Of a DNA stretch of 64,000 bases, positions 30,704 through 46,908 are shown in pieces. This DNA comes from Acidimicrobiales bacterium. Lineage in GTDB: Bacteria > Actinomycetota > Acidimicrobiia > Acidimicrobiales > SZUA-35. The notes under the pieces are model-generated. The model made no database searches and was not told the origin of the DNA. It saw only the letters and a program-made list of their open reading frames with translations. The translations under genes were made by a program, and so were the position numbers. The stretch covers positions 62,001 to 126,000 of the forward strand of contig JABDIY010000049.1 of assembly GCA_013003535.1 (NCBI GenBank). Direction: 5' to 3'. Position 1 is the first letter of the stretch; every line of letters starts with the position of its first letter.

Positions 30704-31765
30704 TCACTTCGCTGTCCGGTGGGGGTGCAACTGGCCATCCATCGGTTCGTCCTGTTGCCCATAGCGCCGCTGGAAGAGCAACCAGGCTCCGGCGCCGGCC
30801 AGGATCGGTAACCACAAGGAAACGATGCGATAGGCCAGCGTGGCTAACAACGCGTCGCCTTTCGTGATGCCGCTCAGCACCAGCATGTAGGTCATTCCGG
30901 TCTCGACGAACCCGAAACCGCCCGGGGTGACCGGAATCATGGACAGCACAGCACCGGTGGTGTAGGCGAGGAGCACGAGCGACAGACGAGGATCGGCTCC
31001 AACCGCAACGAGCGCCGTAACGAGCACCAAGTAGTCAAATACCCAATTGAGTGCGGCAGCGACGACGGCACGCAACCAGTTGTTGCCGACCGCTCCCACC
31101 ATCTTGTCGCGCTCTCGGACCAGCATGCGAGGATCCATGGACCAGTCCCGTCGGCTCGCCGAGGCGGCAACGGCAACGATTCGGCTCAGAACGATGCCAA
31201 GCCGGAGGAGCGGCCGGGTGGTCCGGACCGAGAGAACCCCTATTCCCACTAACAAAGGGAAGAGCACTCCTCCGGCCAGTACCGCCGGAACCAGGCTTTC
31301 CGGGATCGGAGCCCCCGCCAGGGCCAACGCCATCCCAGCGGCCGGGAAAGCGGCCAGGGCTGTGGTGGAGAGCCCGCTGGTAGCCGCCAACGCGGCGCCG
31401 GCTTGACCTGCGGTCGTTCCACTAACTGACAGCATCCGGTAGAGAACGGCGCCACCCACGGCCGCTCCTCCAGGAACGATTCGGCTGGCTCCGTTGGAAG
31501 CCAGTTGGCTCGTGGACGCCACAAACCAGGAGACGCTGGGCAGAACCAGCCGGGTCAGCCACCAGAGGAATCCGAAGCTACAGATTTCCAGAGCGATCAT
31601 CAAGATGAACCAGCGTCGATTGATCCTTACCAATTCGGGTGCAGAGTTGAGGAGCTCCAGAATATTGGGGGCGAAATAGTAGAGCGAAAGCATGCCCACG
31701 AACGCCACCACGCCTCTTCGGACCAACGCCCCTCCGGGGAAAGGACCCGGTGCAGAAAGGTTCAC
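30704..31765 (-). CDS. lysylphosphatidylglycerol synthase TM-region (UPF0104) family protein
   Basis: Multi-TM; IPVTPGGFGFVETGMTYMLVLSG motif. Confidence 0.85.
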   Translation of the reverse strand: MNLSAPGPFPGGALVRRGVVAFVGMLSLYYFAPNILELLNSAPELVRINRRWFILMIALEICSFGFLWWLTRLVLPSVSWFVASTSQLASNGASRIVPGGAAVGGAVLYRMLSVSGTTAGQAGAALAATSGLSTTALAAFPAAGMALALAGAPIPESLVPAVLAGGVLFPLLVGIGVLSVRTTRPLLRLGIVLSRIVAVAASASRRDWSMDPRMLVRERDKMVGAVGNNWLRAVVAAALNWVFDYLVLVTALVAVGADPRLSLVLLAYTTGAVLSMIPVTPGGFGFVETGMTYMLVLSGITKGDALLATLAYRIVSLWLPILAGAGAWLLFQRRYGQQDEPMDGQLHPHRTAK

Positions 31766-32379
31766 GCCACACCCGTCACGAAGGAACGGAGCGGATAACC
31801 AAAGCCACTGAGCATCGTCTCGACCAACGGGACGGGTAGACCGACCACCCCAGCGTGGTTTCCCTCGATCCGATCCACGAACAAACTGCCGAGCCCCTGG
31901 ATTGCGTAAGCACCGGCCTTTCCAAAAGGTTCACCTGAGGCCAGGTACCACCTGATGTCGTCGGCGGTGAGTTCTCTCATCCAGACGGTGGTGACGGCTA
32001 CCGCCGATCGCAGCTCGCCGCCAAGTTCAACCACGGCGACGCCGCTCACCACCTCATGCGATCGCCCGCTCAGCAGCTGCAGCATCCTCACGACGCTGGC
32101 ATCATCCTCCGGTTTGCCAAGAACCTGGCCATCCACCAACACTTCCGTGTCGCCGCCCAACACGAACGTCGGAACGCCGGTTGGCCGGCGATTCTCAGCT
32201 ACGTGCATCGCTTTGGTACGGGCAAGACGCTCCACCAGGTGGGCGGCGGATTCGCCGGGCCGGACCTCCTCGTCGATTTCCGCCGCCACAACGATCGGCG
32301 TGACGCCTGCAAGTTTCAGCAGGTCCAAGCGGCGCGAGGAAGCTGACGCCAAGATCAGGAGCGGAGGAGATCCTGTCAT
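31762..32379 (-). CDS. maf: Maf family nucleotide pyrophosphatase
   Basis: ILASASSRRLDLLKLAG, VLGGDTEV, GKPEDDASVVRMLQLLSGRSHEVVSGVAV. Confidence 0.95.
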   Translation of the reverse strand: MTGSPPLLILASASSRRLDLLKLAGVTPIVVAAEIDEEVRPGESAAHLVERLARTKAMHVAENRRPTGVPTFVLGGDTEVLVDGQVLGKPEDDASVVRMLQLLSGRSHEVVSGVAVVELGGELRSAVAVTTVWMRELTADDIRWYLASGEPFGKAGAYAIQGLGSLFVDRIEGNHAGVVGLPVPLVETMLSGFGYPLRSFVTGVA

Positions 32380-32791
32380 GGCTTCCACTGTAAGAAAACG
32401 GCCTCAGTTCTGGACAGCAATTGCCGATGTTTCTGGCATGGGACATTTTGACCAATCCTCGGCGTCCTGGATTGACATCCCGGTCTCCGCAAACGATCCG
32501 GCGGGTTCAGCATTGCTGACCCATTTCTTGAATGAGAATCACTTCGCGTTCGAGCAGTCCCGACGGTTCTTTTCCATCCCTGTCTCGGAGGCGGATCGAC
32601 TCGAGAGCCGGGTGGAATTGTGGGCATTCAGACATGAGATGCCCCCGGACGACCGGGTAGAGCATTCCTTGGACGGCAAACTGCGGGAACTGGGCGAAAT
32701 CGTCTTGTTGGCGATCGCCGCCGCAAAGGCCAACGTTGCGCCGAACGACGTCCCCGCCGCGGGCATCGATCTCACTCGCAACCGCCAGTAA
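32378..32791 (+). CDS. hypothetical protein
   Basis: Start trimmed from the 278 aa ORF (upstream part is antisense to maf); GGAGGAG upstream of ATG. Confidence 0.6.
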   Translation: MASTVRKRPQFWTAIADVSGMGHFDQSSASWIDIPVSANDPAGSALLTHFLNENHFAFEQSRRFFSIPVSEADRLESRVELWAFRHEMPPDDRVEHSLDGKLRELGEIVLLAIAAAKANVAPNDVPAAGIDLTRNRQ

Positions 32792-32824
32792 GGTCCAGCT
32801 CAGGGACTACTGGCGCCGCCAGCT

Positions 32825-33442
32825 TCAGAGCCAGTTGGCGGAAAGGTCGACGGCTCGATCGGCCCACTCCTCGGCGGTGATCGCAAATCGTTCGTGGTCT
32901 TCCCACGTGCCGTTGATCTCGAGGTATCTCTGGGCGACGCCTTCGCTTCGCAGCTCTAATTTCTCCACCACCCGTAGTGATCGAAGGTTGCGAGGCACGA
33001 TGGCGATCTGGACCCGATGCAAATCGAGCGAGTCGAAGGCGAACTGCAATGCCAGCACCACCGATTCCGGGACATAGGCGTTGCCAGCGCGAGCCTGATC
33101 TATCCAGTAACCCAAGTAGGCGTTTTGGAAAGCCCCTCGTTGCACCGAGTTGAGGTTGATTTCCCCGATGAAGTGACCGCCCAGGAATATCCCGAAGCCG
33201 TAGCCGGTGCCCATTTGCCAGCTGCGATCCCGACTGTGACAGCGCAATGCGAAAGCGCTTCTGTCGACGGTGAGATCAGGAGCGTTCGGCGGGCTGGATG
33301 GCTCCCAGACGGTGAGCCATTCGTGGTTGCGCCGACGAACCGCCGACCACTGCGAGAAGTCATCCGGGCGTAATGGTCGGAGCAGCAGACGGCGGCCGAG
33401 CAAACTTGTTTGCGGGGAGGGTGGACGAGCGGTTGTGGTCAT
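32825..33442 (-). CDS. GNAT N-acetyltransferase (RimJ/RimL-like)
   Basis: LLGRRLLLRPLRPDDFSQW, GEINLNSVQRGAFQNAYLGYWIDQARAGNAY, LRVVEKLELRSEG. Confidence 0.9.
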   Translation of the reverse strand: MTTTARPPSPQTSLLGRRLLLRPLRPDDFSQWSAVRRRNHEWLTVWEPSSPPNAPDLTVDRSAFALRCHSRDRSWQMGTGYGFGIFLGGHFIGEINLNSVQRGAFQNAYLGYWIDQARAGNAYVPESVVLALQFAFDSLDLHRVQIAIVPRNLRSLRVVEKLELRSEGVAQRYLEINGTWEDHERFAITAEEWADRAVDLSANWL

Positions 33443-33999
33443 GGTGTGTCTCCGCTGCCGGCTACCACAACGCTCTTCAAGCCGAAACGCCGATAGGCGC
33501 CCACCACCAGGCAGCAGCCTCCGACAATCGTTGGACCCCGTTCGGCGGTGAGACCAGGGTTGTGGAGTCTATTCTCCAGCGACTCGGTGGCAAGAGTACG
33601 AAAGACGTCTTCAGCGGCCGCCCGGGTGAGCTCAAACCCACTCACGGCGGCGGCATCATAGGGCTGCGCGCCCAATTCGACCGCAGCGATGGTCTGGAAA
33701 ATCGGTCCAACTCCCAACACTGTGCCGTCGCGGAATGTCATATCTAGCACGGTACGGCCATCGTCAGGGCTGGCGTCAACCCCCAGTACTCGTGCGAGAT
33801 CATCGAGGTGTAACTCGATGACGGAGAGCAACGCCGAGAGCTCCTCCGGCCGAGGGGGATCGCTGGTAAGGAAGTCGTCGGTCACGTTCTGATAGCCCAT
33901 CGGGAAGACGAACGGTGACGCCGCCAGTGGGCTTACGCCGACGGGAGTAAATGTTGTGAATTGCTCGCCGGGTTCAAAGAGCATTCGTGGCTCGGTCAT
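33439..33999 (-). CDS. truncated Ppx/GppA-like protein (C-terminal domain only)
   Basis: FVFPMGYQNVTDDFLTSDPPRPEEL and NPGLTAERGPTIVGGCCLVVGAYRRFGLKSVVV resemble the second half of Ppx/GppA; lies beside DUF501. Confidence 0.6.
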   Translation of the reverse strand: MTEPRMLFEPGEQFTTFTPVGVSPLAASPFVFPMGYQNVTDDFLTSDPPRPEELSALLSVIELHLDDLARVLGVDASPDDGRTVLDMTFRDGTVLGVGPIFQTIAAVELGAQPYDAAAVSGFELTRAAAEDVFRTLATESLENRLHNPGLTAERGPTIVGGCCLVVGAYRRFGLKSVVVAGSGDTP

Positions 34000-35099
34000 T
34001 GCGACGCCACTCCGGGCTCAGACGGGTCGAACGCGAGGCCCTCCGCGGCCAGAACGCGTTCAGTCCATTCCCCAATCACATCCGGCGCTCCGGCCAGATA
34101 GTTGGCGTAGTGAGTGTGCAAGCACTTCACGCCCTTACGAGTTCCCCCCACGCCACCGAAAGGTCGAGGGCCGGCGTAGCCATCTTCGATCAGAGCGTTA
34201 CGTTCGGCCTCGGCGAATGCGTGGGTTCGGACAATTGCCTCCGGGGCAACGTCGGCCTCGGCCCGCCGGACGCCCCCAGCAGATTCGATGTGGCTGATGG
34301 CCTTCACCAACATGGGGTCACACAACCAGAATCGAGTGGGCATCGGTGTGCCGTCGGCCAGCAATGGGGCGTTGCTGAGAACCACCGGACTGCGATCGTG
34401 ACGACGCACCGCTACTGAATACCGGCCCATCGGAGCGCGACCCAGCAGCGCCATCACCATCTCATCATCTCGTTCATCATCTCGGCGATCGGCCGAATCG
34501 ACAGCCTCGGTCGTTGTCTGTTGTTGAGCTCTTGCCAGGTCGTCCACGGTGTCGATATCTCCCGGGTCTCCTGAACAAGGGACCTCCGAAACGAGTTCCG
34601 GGTGCGCCTGCATGAGAACCCGCGCGCCATCATCACCCGCTTCGGGAAGCCGGTCCCAAACCGCCTGGTCGAGTTTGACCGGCGGCCGGCGTGCACCGTT
34701 GAAGGTGGCTGCCACGATGGTCCCACTCGTTGCGCCGACGGTTCGCCACGGACTCACCCCCACGTGGGGTTGGTCACCGAGCCCCACCACGATCGCACTA
34801 TGGCCCTGTTCCCGGGCGTGGCCCACTGCCAGTTGCAGGCTGGTTGCCTGGCCCTGCTCCCAGTTGGGGTTGTGAATCACGGTGGGAGTCCAGCCGTGGC
34901 GTTTCGTTGCGTCTTCGATCACGGCGGACAGCTCGACCGCTCCTTGCACCACAATCACCTCGTTGAACCCGGCCTCCATCGCAGCCGTCAACGCCCAGGA
35001 AACAACCGGCCGATCGCCGAGCAAAGCGAGAAGCTTGTGGTCAGGCCCAGCGAAACGGGTCCCTCCCCCAGCGGCGAGCAGAATGGCAGCAACGGTCAC
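33996..35099 (-). CDS. MocA-like nucleotidyltransferase fused to DUF501
   Basis: N-terminus VTVAAILLAAGGGTRFAGPDHKLL (GTG start); C-terminus LGRAPMGRYSVAVR...DGTPMPTRFWLCDP...RKGVKCLHTHYANYLAG is DUF501-like. Confidence 0.75.
   Translation of the reverse strand: MTVAAILLAAGGGTRFAGPDHKLLALLGDRPVVSWALTAAMEAGFNEVIVVQGAVELSAVIEDATKRHGWTPTVIHNPNWEQGQATSLQLAVGHAREQGHSAIVVGLGDQPHVGVSPWRTVGATSGTIVAATFNGARRPPVKLDQAVWDRLPEAGDDGARVLMQAHPELVSEVPCSGDPGDIDTVDDLARAQQQTTTEAVDSADRRDDERDDEMVMALLGRAPMGRYSVAVRRHDRSPVVLSNAPLLADGTPMPTRFWLCDPMLVKAISHIESAGGVRRAEADVAPEAIVRTHAFAEAERNALIEDGYAGPRPFGGVGGTRKGVKCLHTHYANYLAGAPDVIGEWTERVLAAEGLAFDPSEPGVASQ
34462..34485. repeat. tandem 12-mer repeat (x2) in the MocA-DUF501 linker
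   Basis: TCATCATCTCGT TCATCATCTCGG. Confidence 0.75.
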
Positions 35100-35130
35100 C
35101 CGCCGAGCGTATCCATCATCGAATCCCGGC

Positions 35131-35919
35131 TCAGACAGTTCGGTGGATATCACCGTGAGTCGAGGCGAGAAATGGAGCCGATCGTCCCGACCGCAACGCA
35201 ATGATCTCTGCACAGATCGAGATTGCTGTTTCCTCGGGGGTCCGGGCGCCAATATCGAGCCCGATCGGGGCATACACCCGTTCTAGCTGCTGGGCCGTGA
35301 CGCCTTCTTGCAGTAGCCGCTCCTGACGATCGGTGGTGGTACGGCGCGAGCCCATTGCGCCGATGTACCCGGCCTCTGTGGTCAACGCCCCGACAACTGC
35401 CGGCACATCAAACTTTGGATCGTGAGTGAGAACACAGATCGCATCCCGGGGCCCGAGTTCAGGGCCGACAGTTTCCAGCAACCGATGAGGCCAATCAACC
35501 ACCAGTTCGTCGGCCAATGGGAACCGAGCCCGAGTAGCGAACACCGGGCGGGCGTCACAGACCGTAACTCGGTACCCAAGTACTTTGGCCACCCGGCACA
35601 ATGCCGCCGTGAAGTCGACAGCACCGAAAATGAGCATGCGCGGCGGGGCGGCGAAGCTCTCGATGAAGACTTTGAGTTCCTCCTGGCGAGCCTCTCCGTT
35701 TGGTCCGTAGTTGCGGACCGATGTAATGCCGGCCGCAAGTTCCCCAACAGCGTCCCGGGCAACGACGCGATCTAAATCTGGATTCCCCAAAGACCCCAAT
35801 GGATCGCGATTTGGTTGGACTAACAGTTTGGCGCCGACGTTCGGTCCGGCCACGATAGTGGCAAGGGCCACCGGCGTCTCGGTCTTGAGAGCGTCGCGAA
35901 GGACGTCAAAGATGCTCAC
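35131..35919 (-). CDS. XdhC family protein, C-terminal Rossmann type (CO/xanthine dehydrogenase accessory)
   Basis: LLIFGAVDFTAALCRVAKVLGYRVTVCDARPVFATRARFP, YIGAMGSRRTTTDR, PIGLDIGARTPEETAISICAEI. Confidence 0.92.
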   Translation of the reverse strand: MSIFDVLRDALKTETPVALATIVAGPNVGAKLLVQPNRDPLGSLGNPDLDRVVARDAVGELAAGITSVRNYGPNGEARQEELKVFIESFAAPPRMLIFGAVDFTAALCRVAKVLGYRVTVCDARPVFATRARFPLADELVVDWPHRLLETVGPELGPRDAICVLTHDPKFDVPAVVGALTTEAGYIGAMGSRRTTTDRQERLLQEGVTAQQLERVYAPIGLDIGARTPEETAISICAEIIALRSGRSAPFLASTHGDIHRTV

Positions 35920-36230
35920 CAGTCCAGCGGTTCGATGAACAGGTGGATAGTTCCACCGCAGGTGAGTCCTACCGCAAATGCCTCATCGTCGGAATATCCA
36001 AACGTGACGATCTTCCGCGAACGATCGTCAAGGCACTGGAGCGCCTCGTGAACCACGGCGCCCTCAACACACCCGCCGCTGACAGATCCTGATACGTCGC
36101 CGTCCTCATTCACCGCCATCGCCGCCCCCGGCAATCGGGGCCCGGATCCCTCGGTGTCGACGACCCGAGCGATAGCCACGCTTTTCCCTTGACGTTGCCA
36201 CTTCTCCACATCAGGCAGCAGTTCCTTCAT
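35916..36230 (-). CDS. XdhC/CoxI N-terminal domain protein
   Basis: VDTEGSGPRLPGAAMAVNEDGDVSGSVSGGCVEGAVVHEA. Confidence 0.9.
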   Translation of the reverse strand: MKELLPDVEKWQRQGKSVAIARVVDTEGSGPRLPGAAMAVNEDGDVSGSVSGGCVEGAVVHEALQCLDDRSRKIVTFGYSDDEAFAVGLTCGGTIHLFIEPLDW

Positions 36231-36327
36231 CGAAACCAGCCTACGGACCAAGCCGACGCACTGGAACTAGGGACTTTCTTATGAGCAAAGACAACCGGTA
36301 TCACCACGCTACTTTCGCACACGACTA

Positions 36328-37599
36328 GTGTCGTTGCCAGGTACGGCGACCCCCCTTTGGAGAAACGTGGACGACTCGAAAAATGCAGTTCCTAGATCCC
36401 GGGACAGTGATGAGGAACGCCTTATCCCCGGCTGGAATGTTGCCGCTGACACGCAAATCGTCGCACTCGGGGTTCTCGTCGTCTTTCTGGTGTTGGCCGG
36501 CACCTTTCTGTGGCCTCGGATCTTCGGCGGCGATTCCCCAACCGACCTCAGCACGTCCGCCCGTAACCCCGCAGCCGTGACCAATGAGCTCAGCGGAAAC
36601 CCGACGATCATCCCCCCGGTCGTGACCACCGTGACCGAACCAACTCAGTCCACCGATGTCCTAGATCCTGATCTCAGCCCCGATGTGGCCGCTGCCGTCA
36701 GTACCTTCGATGGCGTGAACGGCAGCGCCAACGGCACAGTAGCGATCCTGGCCGGATTTGTCGGCACCACGGCCGAGTCGCAACAGGCTGCGGCGGCGGC
36801 GGCCGCAGTGACCGGAATCACCTCGGTCGACAACCGTCTGGTGGTTCTTGAGGAATCGGTCAGGCAGGCCGCCGAAGAGGCGAATGTTGGCGAGGCCACC
36901 GTGATCATGGACGGCACCAACGCCACGCTGAGGGGCGTAGTGAGCAACGAGCTAGAAGCTCAGACTGCTCTCTTGGCGGCTGGGGCAGTAGAGGGGATAA
37001 CACCGCCGGTCACCAACGAACTGCGGATACTGCAGCCCGAAGTGGACCAAGCTGTCAGCGCGTTAGAGGTTGTGACCGATGGCGAATTCGTGGTGGAAAG
37101 CGACGGCTCCACTTTGCCGGTAGGACGAATCGCCACCCTCACCGGAAAGGTCAGCAGCGAGGAAGCAAAGGCGGCCGCAGCAGCTACCGCAGCAGCGATT
37201 CCCGGGGTTACTGCGGTCACCAATCTGATCGAGGTTGTAGGGCCAACCGACGTAGAAATCACCACGGACCTCAACGAGCTCTTCGATCTCAACCCGATCC
37301 AGTTCCGATCAGGGTCAGATGTGATCCTCGATGAAAGCTTGCCTACCTTGGATCAAGCGGTGGCGATTCTCACCGGCGCCACCGGCGATATCCGGCTGGA
37401 AGTGCAGGGCTACACCGATACGAGTGGTGGTACCGAAGCCAACCTCCGACTAAGCGAACGGCGAGCAGCGGCAGTCCGTCAGTACCTCGTTGAGGGTGGC
37501 GTCAACGACGCCTCACTGACGTCGAAGGGTTTCGGCGAAACCACCGAATTCGGACCGGAACTCGCCGACAATCGTCGGGTCCGGTTCGCTCTCCTCTAG
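36328..37599 (+). CDS. OmpA-family peptidoglycan-binding membrane protein with BON-like repeats
   Basis: N-terminal TM; C-terminal LEVQGYTDTSGGTEANLRLSERRAAAVRQYLVEGGV. Confidence 0.87.
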   Translation: MSLPGTATPLWRNVDDSKNAVPRSRDSDEERLIPGWNVAADTQIVALGVLVVFLVLAGTFLWPRIFGGDSPTDLSTSARNPAAVTNELSGNPTIIPPVVTTVTEPTQSTDVLDPDLSPDVAAAVSTFDGVNGSANGTVAILAGFVGTTAESQQAAAAAAAVTGITSVDNRLVVLEESVRQAAEEANVGEATVIMDGTNATLRGVVSNELEAQTALLAAGAVEGITPPVTNELRILQPEVDQAVSALEVVTDGEFVVESDGSTLPVGRIATLTGKVSSEEAKAAAAATAAAIPGVTAVTNLIEVVGPTDVEITTDLNELFDLNPIQFRSGSDVILDESLPTLDQAVAILTGATGDIRLEVQGYTDTSGGTEANLRLSERRAAAVRQYLVEGGVNDASLTSKGFGETTEFGPELADNRRVRFALL

Positions 37600-37601
37600 C
37601 T

Positions 37602-37903
37602 CTATTCCCCGGCGGGGAGGATTCTGAAACTCTCTTCACCGGGAAACACAAGGTCGTAGTTGGCGCGCGCCAACCGTTCCACTTCGGCATCGGTCTGCAG
37701 CTTGCCCAATTGAGAATCCAGCTGAGCACGCTGGTTCAGCAGCTCAGCGCGGTGCTCCTGGGCGGCGTTCAACGCCTGCCGCTGCGTCCACCAGGTTCGC
37801 GCCGGCAGCACTGCCAGCGCCGCTATGAGCGCGAAGCAGACAGCACAAAACGCCAGTGTGGATAACACCTCGCGCGAGGAAGCAGACGCCCGGGTCCTGG
37901 CCA

Positions 37904-37904
<1 letters not shown>
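37602..37904 (-). CDS. FtsB/DivIC septum formation initiator
   Basis: TM plus coiled coil, ARANYDLVFPGEESFRI C-terminus; directly after eno. Confidence 0.88.
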
Positions 37905-41541
<3,637 letters not shown>

Positions 41542-41559
41542 GTTGGGTGTGTTCCTTAC

Positions 41560-43119
41560 TTAGCGGACTCTGGTCCGGTATTCGTCACTGTGAAAAATCT
41601 GGTCGACCAGCTGAGCTCGACGGGCGGGATCGGCTCCGATGGCTGCGACCCATCTCTGGAATTCTTCGGATTGGGGGCTGCGATCGAGCATGGAGTTGTA
41701 AATCGCCACGGTCTGGACCGCAGGATTGCTGGCTCGTTGGAACTCCGCCGAATCGGAGAACAACGTCATGAGGCTGCCCCGACCCAGGCCCAACCGCATT
41801 TGTTGAACCCAGTAGTTGTAGCCCGCGGCATCGGGTAGGCGAAGCAGGACGTTGTTGTACACCAAAGCCACGAACTCGGGGTCGGTCAACGGACCGTATG
41901 TTTGGCGGAACTCAGCCGACGACGCAAACGCGCCGGACACCGCGGCCAGTGGCGCCCCCTGTTGTTTCAAAACGTCGACCCAATAGTTCAGTCCACGGTT
42001 GTCGGGAAGACGGTTGAAGTAAGCGAGATAGAGCCGGATGGCCTGATAGTTGGGCGCAAATTCTCGGCTGGCCATCATCGCGGCCAATACCTGTGATGCG
42101 TTTGAACCGTCTTCGGCGAGTTGGGCAGTCCAGAAGGTGAGACCGGACGCATCCGCGGGCCTGTCGAAGAGGTCGAGGTACTGCCGCGCCACGAACGATT
42201 CTCTCGAAATGAAGGGGCCAATCTGAACCCCGGGCGGGGCGTCGATGGTTGCTCCAACCGTTGTGGGTGGACCTTCGCCCTGATGGTTGCGGGCGGTGAC
42301 AACAATCTGAAAGGTCCCTGGGTTGAAACCCGAAAGCGCTGTTGTGGTCTCACTCACATACCGCTCGAAACCGGGGGCGACGCGCACGACATAGCCGAAC
42401 ACCGCAGAACCACCGTCGGTTGCGGGCGGCGACCACGAGACCATGATCGTGCCATCCTGTACCCAGGCGGAGATGGATGTGACCGCGCCCGGTGGGGAGT
42501 TCCCCACACGAACTTCATTGGAGCCCGCCCAGGCTCCCCAGCCATATTCATTTTCGGCCGCCACCTCGGCCCGATACACACCATCGGCGACATTCTTGAT
42601 ATCTACCGTGCGATCGTCTCCGACAGTCCACACCTTGTTGTTGTACCCGGGACCGTTGAGGCGAACTCGGAAGTCCTCTATAGAACTGCCGCCGTCATCT
42701 TTCGGCGGTGAATAGGTCAGGCGCAGGTCGTCGCCGTTGCGCACGGTCAATTTCACGTCGGTAGGCACCGAGGGCTTCCCCACTGCACGGATGGTGAACG
42801 GCGACGTCTCGGCCCAGGGGCCCCAACCCTGGGAGTTCCGGGCCCGAACCCGGGCGGTGTAGGTTCCCGGCGCAGGAAGCTTCACATCAACGTCGGTCCT
42901 GGTGGTCCGGAAGCCGGGACCGGCGACGTAGACCTCATATTCTCGAATGCGCCTGTCCCCGTCGTCGGCTGGTTTCTCCCAGCTCACTTCGATTTTGTCG
43001 CTCTTGACCTCTGCCTCTAGTTTGCGGACCGGGCCAGGGACCGTTGCCGCCGAAACTGGAGGCGCGCCAAAGAGAACGAGGGCGATTGCGAGCAGGATCA
43101 CCCGCACCGGTACGCTCAT
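41560..43119 (-). CDS. secreted FN3 protein with C-terminal DUF4214
   Basis: MSVPVRVILLAIALVLFGAPPVSAATVPGPV signal, three FN3 modules, DUF4214 repeats. Confidence 0.86.
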   Translation of the reverse strand: MSVPVRVILLAIALVLFGAPPVSAATVPGPVRKLEAEVKSDKIEVSWEKPADDGDRRIREYEVYVAGPGFRTTRTDVDVKLPAPGTYTARVRARNSQGWGPWAETSPFTIRAVGKPSVPTDVKLTVRNGDDLRLTYSPPKDDGGSSIEDFRVRLNGPGYNNKVWTVGDDRTVDIKNVADGVYRAEVAAENEYGWGAWAGSNEVRVGNSPPGAVTSISAWVQDGTIMVSWSPPATDGGSAVFGYVVRVAPGFERYVSETTTALSGFNPGTFQIVVTARNHQGEGPPTTVGATIDAPPGVQIGPFISRESFVARQYLDLFDRPADASGLTFWTAQLAEDGSNASQVLAAMMASREFAPNYQAIRLYLAYFNRLPDNRGLNYWVDVLKQQGAPLAAVSGAFASSAEFRQTYGPLTDPEFVALVYNNVLLRLPDAAGYNYWVQQMRLGLGRGSLMTLFSDSAEFQRASNPAVQTVAIYNSMLDRSPQSEEFQRWVAAIGADPARRAQLVDQIFHSDEYRTRVR

Positions 43120-43202
43120 AAACTTCACAAGAGACTTCTCCCACCACTTCGCCGGCAACGGGGTAGGACCCCACTACTGCCGCCAAGCCTAGGGCATGGG
43201 AC

Positions 43203-46238
<3,036 letters not shown>

Positions 46239-46251
46239 CTACAGTATTCCC

Positions 46252-46902
46252 ATGGATCCAGGTGCTCTGATCGTTCCCGGCGCGGGCCATGTTCTCGTTC
46301 GCGGGCCCTTCGCCATGGTGATGTCTGGCAGTGTGGGTCAGGCCCAGGACGCCGACGAAATCTTCGCCGAGATTGCCAAACGACGGGCATGGAATTTCGA
46401 ATCGGTGGCCGCCGCACTCCAGGATCTCGTCGTCAGCCATGATCTGAGCGGCGTGGCGGCGATACTCACCGCCGGCGGAGATCCACTGGTGTTCATTTTC
46501 AACGATGCCATGGCAATTTTCGACGGCTCCGCTCACGGCGGCTCAGGTCGCGAGGAGTGGGTGACCGAAATGGTGATGGGTCAGTCCGTCGAACTACGGC
46601 TGACCGGCGCCAGCACGATGCCGCCACAACACGGGACGTCGTTGCGGGATGGATTGATGCCAGGATCGGGCCTGAGCGTCGAATGGGCCCTGGTTCCCTC
46701 CGCACCAACCACACCATCGCATACCACTTATGGGGCTCCCCCGACTCCGGCCTATGGCCAAGGCGCTGGACCGCTGGCCCAGTACGGCCACCAACCACCG
46801 CCGCCTACCGGGGCGCGAATGCCGCCACCTCCGGCACCAGGATCGGGTCGAGCGGCGCCTGGACGCGTCCAGCACAACCCACCACCTCCCCGCCCCGAAT
46901 AG
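46252..46902 (+). CDS. hypothetical protein with Pro-rich C-terminus
   Basis: 216 aa; divergent from GH2 gene; tail QPPPPTGARMPPPPAPGSG. Confidence 0.6.
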   Translation: MDPGALIVPGAGHVLVRGPFAMVMSGSVGQAQDADEIFAEIAKRRAWNFESVAAALQDLVVSHDLSGVAAILTAGGDPLVFIFNDAMAIFDGSAHGGSGREEWVTEMVMGQSVELRLTGASTMPPQHGTSLRDGLMPGSGLSVEWALVPSAPTTPSHTTYGAPPTPAYGQGAGPLAQYGHQPPPPTGARMPPPPAPGSGRAAPGRVQHNPPPPRPE

Positions 46903-46908
46903 CCGGCT

